A stretch of 13,225 bases of DNA from Flavobacterium psychrophilum. GTDB taxonomy: Bacteria; Bacteroidota; Bacteroidia; Flavobacteriales; Flavobacteriaceae. The stretch is from positions 1 to 13,225 of the forward strand of contig CAMBHH010000096.1 of the NCBI GenBank assembly GCA_945866505.1. Reading direction: 5' to 3'. Made by a program: the position numbers and the translations under genes. The notes below the pieces were generated by a model. It was given only the letters and a program-made list of their open reading frames with translations. It was not told the DNA's origin and did no database searches. This document shows, piece after piece, positions 6,945 through 13,225 of the stretch (positions are counted from its first letter, which is position 1; every line of letters begins with the position of its first letter).

Positions 6945-7127
6945 TTACAACGATATAAATTCATTTCTCACCAGATAAGTAATCATCATAACGAGCAAAA
7001 GCTTTTTGAATAATTTTTTCATTCGCTCTCTAAAAATTTCGGGGCGAATAACATCACGCACACTTCCAAAACCTAGCAATGTATATTCTAAATCATACGC
7101 TGAATTACAAATATATGAAGAATAAAA
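6945..7127 (-). pseudogene. Possible decayed gene remnant
   Basis: A leftward frame is open from 7127 to the TAA at 6947-6945 (60 codons) and reads like protein in its centre (AYDLEYTLLGFGSVRDVIRP). It has no ATG until codon 36, where a 25-codon ORF (7022-6945) begins with MKKLFKKLLLVMMI. Another leftward frame over the same bases ends in TGA at 6963-6961 and also reads plausibly as protein (IIQKAFARYDDYLSGEK). A frame change near 7025 would join them. I do not recognise the family. A terminator follows 30 nt downstream. This is a low-confidence call that may be chance in AT-rich DNA. Confidence 0.15.
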
Positions 7128-7332
7128 CTATCGTACTCATTTTGTTTGAATGCTGTACTAAAAAGTAGGTAAAGAAATTTCTGTGTTTCAAAATTACGAA
7201 CAATTAAAATTTGTAATTATCGACCTGATACAGTTTTTTACACAGGATCAATAAAGGTCAAAATCTCGATGAATTTGTATAAGATGCAGCGCAACAGCAG
7301 CATTTTATTGAGCATTTTAGTGGATGGAATAT

Positions 7333-9684
7333 TTATAAAACTGGTATTTTCCTTATTTCAGATAGTAGTTGTCCATCGGCTGTGAAACCTTCTATTTGAA
7401 CTTTTATTTCTTTTTGATTTCCTTTTGGAAACTTCACTTCAAAATTTGGATTGTCTTTTATTGTAATAGTTGGAGTCCAATTTAAAGTCCCAAAGTAATA
7501 AAACTCTTTTTGGGTTTCGAAATAAGAGTTCTTAAATTCAATATTAGGAGAAAAGCCATTTGTTACAATCAGCGAGCTGTATTTGATCTTGAAAAATTTG
7601 TTTTTAACACCTTTCTTTAGGAAAATTTTTATTGTGCCAGTACTTCTACTAGAAGTATCTGAAAGTCCAGATTTGTCGATATAAATTTCATCTACATCAC
7701 TGATTTCGAGATCAAATAAAAAATTAAAATCAGTTTGTTGAATATCGTCAATGTAAACGGCTGGAGCATTATTTGAACTACTGGAATTGGAGTTCCGAAT
7801 GTAGGCTTCGTTATCTTCTACATCAATACCAGTTCTGTAGCCATTTCTACCTATGAAGTCTAAAACGCTTCCGTGCTGTCCCTCCTGAATTTTAAATCCT
7901 TGTGCATTCATACTCATTTCGGTTTCATGTATTAGAGTCGCTTTTTTGAAATTATTTTGAACTACAATTTCATTTAATTTAGTCACGGAGTCTTCAAGTT
8001 TTGGTGGGCTAAAAGTAAAATTAGTATCTTTTTTTTTTAAGGGAGGACAAATGGATTTTTCAAATGGTATCGATAAATTTAATGGAGTGATCTCTGAAGC
8101 AACTTTTGTTGTCATTTTAGTAGTTATGGCTAGGCTTTTTTCGTCCATCATTTGCAGGATGAAAACAGTGGAATCCTTGGCATAAAAGTTTTCGAACTTA
8201 AAATTACTTTTTTCATCAATAGTTGTTTCTTCAAAAACGTTGTCTTTTAAAGAAAAGAGAGACATCTTAAATTTTGACTTTGGTTTTATTACTTTTTCCA
8301 CAGTACCGCTAATGGTTACTCCTTTATCAAAAGTATAACTCATTTTTGGGGGATTCGATTTAATGTTATTCCACAGATATTTACTTCTATTTTGATTCAA
8401 CATCAACAACTCCATTTCTGCTATTCTATTTTTGTTTTCAGGATCATAGTAAGAATAGTTATTTATTTCAGGGATTTCTAAGTAGGCATTGAGATAAAAA
8501 GTACCCATAATTGCTCTTTTTTGTTCAGCACACTTATTATCTGCAGGAAGTACGCTCACGCTTAGATTCGCTTGAATCACTCCAGTTTTTCCAGACAATA
8601 CTATGCTATCATTTGCAACAGCTTTCGCTTCGAGAGAAGTGACTGGATTTATTGTGCCATAATTATATAGTAACCGTTCGGTGATTTCATTTAGGTTTTC
8701 ATCGATTATTCGAATACTATTGACACCATTGGAAACGTATTTTTTATCGAAATAGACTATTTGATCCGTTTGTTTATTATTGAACGTTATTTCTTTTAGA
8801 AGTGCATTTTTATTTTGTTGGACCAAGAGGTTATACGTTTTGTTTTGGTATAATGCGACGCCTTTGTCATTCGTTTTGACATTAACTAATAGATTTTGTC
8901 CACTTAGATTATTATTATAACTAACTACAATACCCGTTTCTTGAATAGTGGGTAATGATTTTGAGATAGTTAATTTTTCAGATATTATCTTTAGCGTATA
9001 AGTTTCATTTAGATCAGGATTTAAATAAAAAACACCATTTCCCGACTGGTTAGTGTGAAAATGTGAAATTTCATTTGCTTTAGAATCCACGATAATACCA
9101 TCACTTATTTGGATTCCTCTTTGATTGCAATCCGTAATCTTGACGCCAACAGTGTTGATAATATCACTTATTATAGATCCTCCTTCAGGAAATAATCTAA
9201 TTTCGGCTGTTTTATAATTGGGTTCCTCTGAATCAAAATTATAGGATTCCTTTTTATCAATGATTTCGATGGTTTGCACGAAAGAATCATCTTCTATAAA
9301 ATTGTGCATCCAATTGGTGAAAAAATGAAAATAGTATGTACCCGCTTTGAATTTGTCGTCCAGATGAATTCCTCCAGCAAAGGTTCCTTTACTTGCAAAA
9401 AGTAATTTTTTTTGAATGATTTGCCTTTGGGCATCATAAACTATAAATTGCACATTAGTGGTGTTTTCAGCTAATATCGTATTGTTTTTGCTGGTAATAT
9501 ATCCTTTAAAACCAATATCTTCACTGTTCACATACCTATTTTTATTGAACTGAACGTGTATATTTTCTCTATCGTACTGAAAATAATTCTCTAAGCAATT
9601 TTCTATTAATTTTTTATTATCAATAGTTTGAGAATTGGCTTGAAAAAACAATACACTGCAAATCATTATAAGGTTTATTCTCAT
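7333..9684 (-). CDS. Secreted MG2-like / TonB-plug-like protein without a beta-barrel
   Basis: This 783-aa protein has a Sec signal (about 1-19, cut near ANSQ). The N-terminal part has the pattern NIHVQFNKNRYVNSEDIGFKGY (41-62), like the MG2/alpha-2-macroglobulin-like domain of large Bacteroidota surface proteins, then LFPEGGSI (164-171), a hallmark of the same group. Beta-rich domains follow, with VSVLPADN (376-383). A linker reading LNEIVV (570-575) leads to a plug-like domain with PAVYIDDIQ (641-649), DVDEIYIDKSG (663-673) and GTIKIFLKKG (683-692). A short beta tail follows; the ~500+ residues of a TonB-dependent receptor barrel are missing, so it is not a transporter by itself. It may bind ligands or partner a receptor. 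It is the last gene of the leftward cluster, 30 nt after galM. A run of ten A codes for KKK near residue 551. Confidence 0.7.
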   Translation of the reverse strand: MRINLIMICSVLFFQANSQTIDNKKLIENCLENYFQYDRENIHVQFNKNRYVNSEDIGFKGYITSKNNTILAENTTNVQFIVYDAQRQIIQKKLLFASKGTFAGGIHLDDKFKAGTYYFHFFTNWMHNFIEDDSFVQTIEIIDKKESYNFDSEEPNYKTAEIRLFPEGGSIISDIINTVGVKITDCNQRGIQISDGIIVDSKANEISHFHTNQSGNGVFYLNPDLNETYTLKIISEKLTISKSLPTIQETGIVVSYNNNLSGQNLLVNVKTNDKGVALYQNKTYNLLVQQNKNALLKEITFNNKQTDQIVYFDKKYVSNGVNSIRIIDENLNEITERLLYNYGTINPVTSLEAKAVANDSIVLSGKTGVIQANLSVSVLPADNKCAEQKRAIMGTFYLNAYLEIPEINNYSYYDPENKNRIAEMELLMLNQNRSKYLWNNIKSNPPKMSYTFDKGVTISGTVEKVIKPKSKFKMSLFSLKDNVFEETTIDEKSNFKFENFYAKDSTVFILQMMDEKSLAITTKMTTKVASEITPLNLSIPFEKSICPPLKKKDTNFTFSPPKLEDSVTKLNEIVVQNNFKKATLIHETEMSMNAQGFKIQEGQHGSVLDFIGRNGYRTGIDVEDNEAYIRNSNSSSSNNAPAVYIDDIQQTDFNFLFDLEISDVDEIYIDKSGLSDTSSRSTGTIKIFLKKGVKNKFFKIKYSSLIVTNGFSPNIEFKNSYFETQKEFYYFGTLNWTPTITIKDNPNFEVKFPKGNQKEIKVQIEGFTADGQLLSEIRKIPVL

Positions 9685-9714
9685 TTGAAGAAATATTAAA
9701 GTTTGTTATTAAAA

Positions 9715-10863
9715 CTACTTCGTAGTAGAAAAATGGTAAATAGTATAGCTTTCATATTTTTTACCAGGTTTGAGAATAAGTGTTGGAAAAGATTTTTGAT
9801 TTGTTGAACTATAATCTTGGGTTTCTAGTGCAAACGATTCTCTAAAATTAAATGGTTTTCCCATTTTTCCGATATCGGTCCCTTTAAAAAAATTGGCACT
9901 AAAAAAATGCACCCCCAGATTATTGGTAAAAACTTCTAATTTGCGTCCGCTTTTGGGATCGACTACAGTGGCTGCTAAAACAATTTTAGCACTATGCTTC
10001 TTCTTTAATACATAACTTTGATCGTATCCGCCAGCTATTTTTAACTGTTCATTTGAATTTTCTAAAATGATATCTTTGCCAATAGTTTTTCCTTTTCTAA
10101 AATCAAATGGAGTTCCTTGAACATTTAGAATTTCACCTGTTTTAATTTTATCAGGATTTACAGCGCAAAAAGAATTAGACGGAATCGTTACAATGTGGTC
10201 TAAAATAGTTCCCTTCCCTTCTCCTGCAAGGTTAAAAAAAGCATGATTGGTCAAGTTTACAGGAGTTGCTTTATCTGTAGTACCAGTTAATTTCAAAGTC
10301 AAATCATTATTTGAAGTTAAGGTATAAGTGGCTTCCACTTTTAAATTCCCGGGATAACCCATTTCTCCATCAACAGAAATATAAGACAAAACTATTGAAC
10401 TTTCTGTAACTGATTTTACATCCCAGACTTGATTATGAAATCCCAGTAAACCTCCATGTTGGTGATTAGCCCCATTATTAATAGGAAGTGAATATGTTTT
10501 TCCATCCATTTCAAAGATTCCTTTAGAAATTCTTCCTATCACCCTTCCTATAATGGCTCCGTGGTACACTCCCGTTGCTTTTAGGTAATCGTCAATACTC
10601 TTAAAGCCAAGCACTACGTCGGCCTTTTGACCGTTTTTATCCGGCGCGCATAGACTAATAATACGGCCACCATAATTAGTTATGGCAGCCGTTAGATTTC
10701 CGTTTTTAAGAAAAAACACCCCCGCTTGCTTTCCGTTTATTAACGTATTGAAATCTATTGGGTTCAGTTGAGCACAATCCCCGTTTTGCAAATCACTCTG
10801 ACTAGTAGCTTTAAAAGAAACGAAAACTAAAAATAGAAAGGTTAAAAGGATTTGTTTTTTCAT
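9715..10863 (-). CDS. Secreted aldose 1-epimerase (mutarotase, GalM-like)
   Basis: It interconverts alpha and beta anomers of aldoses such as galactose. The 382-aa protein starts with a signal peptide (about 1-21, cut near ATSQ), so it probably acts in the periplasm, unlike cytoplasmic GalM of the Leloir pathway. The family core is full length: ITNYGGRI (61-68), DVVLGF (82-87), GRVIGRI (106-112), NHQHGG (133-138), NLTNHAFFNL (203-212), GGYDQSYVL (278-286) and ESFALETQ (342-349). By homology to characterised GalM, the catalytic or binding residues are H136, H207, D281 and the base E347; all are present. The usual GRxxNRI motif reads GRVIGRI, with Gly in place of Asn. It starts 2 nt after the upstream sulfatase stop, so coupling is likely; role inferred in sugar release from a sulfated glycan. 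Confidence 0.93.
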   Translation of the reverse strand: MKKQILLTFLFLVFVSFKATSQSDLQNGDCAQLNPIDFNTLINGKQAGVFFLKNGNLTAAITNYGGRIISLCAPDKNGQKADVVLGFKSIDDYLKATGVYHGAIIGRVIGRISKGIFEMDGKTYSLPINNGANHQHGGLLGFHNQVWDVKSVTESSIVLSYISVDGEMGYPGNLKVEATYTLTSNNDLTLKLTGTTDKATPVNLTNHAFFNLAGEGKGTILDHIVTIPSNSFCAVNPDKIKTGEILNVQGTPFDFRKGKTIGKDIILENSNEQLKIAGGYDQSYVLKKKHSAKIVLAATVVDPKSGRKLEVFTNNLGVHFFSANFFKGTDIGKMGKPFNFRESFALETQDYSSTNQKSFPTLILKPGKKYESYTIYHFSTTK

Positions 10864-10865
10864 GG

Positions 10866-12404
10866 TTATTTCAACTCTATTTTTTCTACATTTTTATAAT
10901 CGTTACCTCTGATTTTTTCGAAATCTTTCACCATTGCGGTTAACAGTTTTGGTTGTGATTTGGCAAGATTCTGTTTTTGACCAATGTCTTTTTTTAAATT
11001 ATACAATTGAAAATCTTTGGAGTTACCTACTTCGATATTGACTTCCGCTAAAATTGGATCACCTGGATAAGGAGGAATCATCATCCAATCACCTTGGCGG
11101 AAGGCAGTTTTAGTATTGGCTTCAATAATGAGATTTTTTCTTCCTTTATTGCTTTTACCCAAAAATACATTTAGTAAATCTTGACTATCAGTACTTTTAA
11201 CATCAACATTTACCAAACTTGCTAAAGATTCCAATAAATCGACTTGGCAAACCAATGCATCAGAAACTTGGGGTGTAATAGTACCTTTCCAATAGGTAAA
11301 AAAGGGAACTCGAGTACCCGCTTCTAACAAACTATATTTACCTCCTCGCAAAGGGCCGTTGGGTTTATGATTGCCTAGTTTTTCTACTGCGTCATCGTAA
11401 TAACCATCGTTCAAAACTGGTCCGTTATCACTTGAAAACATAATCAAGGTGTTGTCTAAAACTCCTTCGTCTTTTAACGTTTTTACTATTTCACCTACGC
11501 AATAATCCGCTTCTAAAATAGCATCTCCACGAGGTCCCATTCCTGATTTACCTACAAATCTTGGATTGGGAGTACGAGGTACGTGCGGTTGATTTAAAGC
11601 ATAATAGAGAAAAAATGGTTCCGCTTTGTGGCTTTTAACGTAGGTTTGTGCTTTGGCCAAGAAATGATCTGCTAAATCGACATCGCTCCAATTTGCACTA
11701 GCACCACCTGATACAAAACCAATACGAGGAATCCCGTTTACTATAGAACCGTTGTGACCATGGTGCCATTTCATCGTGAGTAATTCTGGATTTTCCTTCC
11801 CTGTGGGTTGTCCTGGGAAATTTTTATCATAATTTACGGATATAGGATCCTTACTATCCAAATTAACTACTTTTCCATTATCAATGTAAATAGTTGGTAC
11901 TCTATCTTGAGTAGCCGCCATAATATAAGAATAATCAAAACCAACATCATTTGGACCTGCATCTAATTGTTTGTTCCAATCCACAATTCCAGTGCCTAAA
12001 CCCAAATGCCACTTGCCCACAACAGCGGTTTGGTATCCCTTTTCTTTTAACATTTTTGGAATTGTCTGCTGATCTTTGCCTATTAATAAAGGCGCTGAAC
12101 CCGGAAGAATTTTGGCGTCTTTATTTCGCCATGGATAAACACCTGTAAGAAGACCGTAACGGCTTGGTGTACAAGTTGCTGAAGTAGCATAACCGTTTGT
12201 AAATCGCACTCCTCCATTGGCCAAAGCGTCAATATTTGGTGTTTTTATAGAAGTTGTACCGTAACAGCTTAAATCTCCGTAGCCCAAATCATCCAAATAA
12301 ATAAAAACAATATTGGGTTTTACATTTGAATTTTTGTTTTGACTAATAGCATTTAAACTTAAAGATAGAGCTAGGAAGCTTAAAAAAATAGATGTGAATT
12401 TCAT
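10866..12404 (-). CDS. S1 family sulfatase (arylsulfatase type), secreted
   Basis: It hydrolyses sulfate esters from a sugar or aryl substrate in the periplasm or on the surface. The 512-aa protein has a signal peptide (about 1-21). The sulfatase motif CTPSR (78-82) supplies C78, which must be converted to formylglycine by a maturase (anSME type) not in this window. Calcium ligands are D38, D39, D326 and N327 (FIYLDDLGYGD, SSDNGP). Active-site residues include R82, K131 and H133 (GKWHLG), H274 (NQPH) and K356 (LRGGK). All are intact. The region AGPNDVGFDYSYIMAATQD (149-167) shapes substrate choice, but I cannot assign the S1 subfamily reliably. It lies 11 nt downstream of another sulfatase and 2 nt upstream of galM, consistent with a polysaccharide utilisation operon. 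Confidence 0.93.
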   Translation of the reverse strand: MKFTSIFLSFLALSLSLNAISQNKNSNVKPNIVFIYLDDLGYGDLSCYGTTSIKTPNIDALANGGVRFTNGYATSATCTPSRYGLLTGVYPWRNKDAKILPGSAPLLIGKDQQTIPKMLKEKGYQTAVVGKWHLGLGTGIVDWNKQLDAGPNDVGFDYSYIMAATQDRVPTIYIDNGKVVNLDSKDPISVNYDKNFPGQPTGKENPELLTMKWHHGHNGSIVNGIPRIGFVSGGASANWSDVDLADHFLAKAQTYVKSHKAEPFFLYYALNQPHVPRTPNPRFVGKSGMGPRGDAILEADYCVGEIVKTLKDEGVLDNTLIMFSSDNGPVLNDGYYDDAVEKLGNHKPNGPLRGGKYSLLEAGTRVPFFTYWKGTITPQVSDALVCQVDLLESLASLVNVDVKSTDSQDLLNVFLGKSNKGRKNLIIEANTKTAFRQGDWMMIPPYPGDPILAEVNIEVGNSKDFQLYNLKKDIGQKQNLAKSQPKLLTAMVKDFEKIRGNDYKNVEKIELK

Positions 12405-12415
12405 TGATTAAAGGT

Positions 12416-13225
12416 TTATTTTTTTGGTTTTTTATTCTTTTTAATTAATGGGAAAATTTCAGATTCTACTCTGGCTGTTTGAGCTAATTTAACAAACTCC
12501 TCTTTAAGTTCTGGCATTGCATCAGCTAAATCCTTTTTCTCGTAAGGATCTTTGGCAAGATTGTAAATTTCAACTTTTTGTTTTTGGGTGGTCTTATCAT
12601 AAGAAATAGCCGCTTTCATATCTCCTTTTCTGATAGCTTGAGACTGGTTGCGCTCCCAATACAAATATTCATGTGTTTGCTGTTTGCCCTTAATCCCTAA
12701 AAGAGTTGGTAAATAGGAAATACCGTCAATATCACTAGGGGTTTTTACATTTACAATTTCGGCACAAGTGGGCAAGAAATCCCAAAATGCAGAAATAAGT
12801 TCACTACTACTTCCCGGAATAATTTTCCCTTTCCAATAAGCAATCAACGGGGTTTTAATACCTCCTTCATACACTTCAGATTTTCGACCTCTTAAATCTC
12901 CAGCAGTATGTAAATAGCTATCTTCCTCTGGACGGAGAGCAGTACCGTTGTCACTCGCAAAAATAATGAGCGTATTATCTAAGAGGTTCATTTCTTTTAA
13001 TTTAGCCACAATCTCGCCTACTTGCTGATCTAGTCTTGATGACAACGCAGCATATTTCGGAACGCTGAATTCTTCAGAATGGGCTTCTCCAACAGGAAAT
13101 CCGGTTTTTTTGGCATAATACTCTAAAGTTTTATCATCTGGCTGGTGGTATGGTTCATGAGGTAATGTAGGACAAAAATACATGAAAAAGGGTTTGTTTT
13201 TATTGAGTTCAACAAACTCTAAGGC
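12416..13225 (-). CDS. S1 family sulfatase, C-terminal part (5' end beyond right edge)
   Basis: The frame is open to the window edge (269 codons plus stop), so the apparent ATG at 13183 is internal. The visible part starts at ALEFVELNKNKPFF. It contains the His motif TLPHEP (partial-protein residues 20-25), the metal-binding FASDNG (89-94, with D92 and N93), LRGRKSEVYEGGIKTP (about 111-126) and the C-terminal KAAISYDKTTQKQKVEIYNLAKDPYEKKDL pattern. These are standard for the second half of S1 sulfatases. The formylglycine cysteine and first metal ligands are outside the window. The protein ends with a very basic tail (IKKNKKPKK). It differs clearly from the next sulfatase, so the two probably act on different sulfate positions of the same glycan. 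Confidence 0.9.
   Translation of the reverse strand, partial: ALEFVELNKNKPFFMYFCPTLPHEPYHQPDDKTLEYYAKKTGFPVGEAHSEEFSVPKYAALSSRLDQQVGEIVAKLKEMNLLDNTLIIFASDNGTALRPEEDSYLHTAGDLRGRKSEVYEGGIKTPLIAYWKGKIIPGSSSELISAFWDFLPTCAEIVNVKTPSDIDGISYLPTLLGIKGKQQTHEYLYWERNQSQAIRKGDMKAAISYDKTTQKQKVEIYNLAKDPYEKKDLADAMPELKEEFVKLAQTARVESEIFPLIKKNKKPKK

Larger units (their letters stand above)
6684..7332. other. Stretch of ~650 bases without a convincing gene
   Basis: It lies between the 5' end of the peptidase gene and the 3' end of the 783-aa protein gene. It holds the peptidase leader, a leftward intrinsic terminator (6893-6916) and, from about 6945 to 7332, short protein-like runs in several frames on both strands broken by stops. 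Leftward examples are the 60-codon frame 7127-6945 and a different frame ending in TGA at 6963-6961 that reads IIQKAFARYDDYLSGEK. Rightward, a 17-codon ATG frame at 7115-7168 resembles a lipoprotein start (MKNKTIVLILFECC). None has a full domain. It may contain gene decay or simply AT-rich noise. I see no tRNA, CRISPR or mobile element. Confidence 0.5.

Noticed and set aside
7333..9684. Annotation as a TonB-dependent receptor
   Set aside because: Only a plug-like domain is present near the C-terminus; fewer than 100 residues follow, too few for a 22-strand barrel.
1..13225. tRNA, rRNA, CRISPR array, insertion sequence or defence system
   Set aside because: No cloverleaf-like sequence, spaced repeats, transposase motifs or recognisable defence domains were seen when reading both strands.

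Overview
The window looks like a chromosomal piece of a Flavobacterium-like member of the Bacteroidota. The DNA is AT-rich, ribosome binding sites are mostly absent or weak, possible promoters resemble the Bacteroidota -7 box TAnnTTTG, and many proteins have Sec or lipoprotein signals. The left-hand gene order (tamB diverging from tsaD, rsmE, a DUF4159 gene, an AI-2E family transporter and a THUMP-like methyltransferase) is one I recall from Flavobacteriaceae. It has not been checked by a search.

Left part (1-5368): the 5' end of a tamB-like gene runs leftward out of the window. Facing away from it is a tight rightward operon: tsaD (t6A37 tRNA modification), rsmE (16S rRNA m3U1498 methylation), a secreted DUF4159 protein, an AI-2E/PerM family membrane protein, and a class I SAM methyltransferase with a THUMP-like C-terminus. 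Gaps are 3, 11, 48 and 2 nt. Three of the five products act on, or probably act on, RNA. Two details stand out. The tamB frame has no ATG or GTG start and is preceded in frame by an ATG-TAA pair. The rsmE 3' end runs through a C/G-rich repeat-like element that adds about 11 residues.

Middle (5463-7332): a secreted 188-aa protein of unknown function meets, tail to tail with no gap, a lipoprotein of the VanX/DdpX D-Ala-D-Ala dipeptidase family. A stretch of about 650 bases without a convincing gene follows. It holds scattered protein-like fragments, perhaps a decayed gene, and a good leftward intrinsic terminator that probably closes the right-hand operon.

Right part (7333-13225): four leftward genes in a compact cluster: a sulfatase cut by the window edge, a second S1-type sulfatase, a secreted aldose 1-epimerase (GalM-like), and a 783-aa secreted protein with an MG2-like N-terminus and a TonB-plug-like C-terminus but no beta-barrel. 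This resembles the end of a polysaccharide utilisation locus for a sulfated glycan: sulfatases remove ester sulfates and the mutarotase equilibrates released sugar anomers. The glycan cannot be named from this window, since no glycoside hydrolase or SusC/SusD pair is visible.

I found no clear new system. The best leads are the plug-without-barrel protein in the sulfatase cluster, the repeat-extended rsmE, the unusual tamB start, and the gene-free stretch with its terminator.
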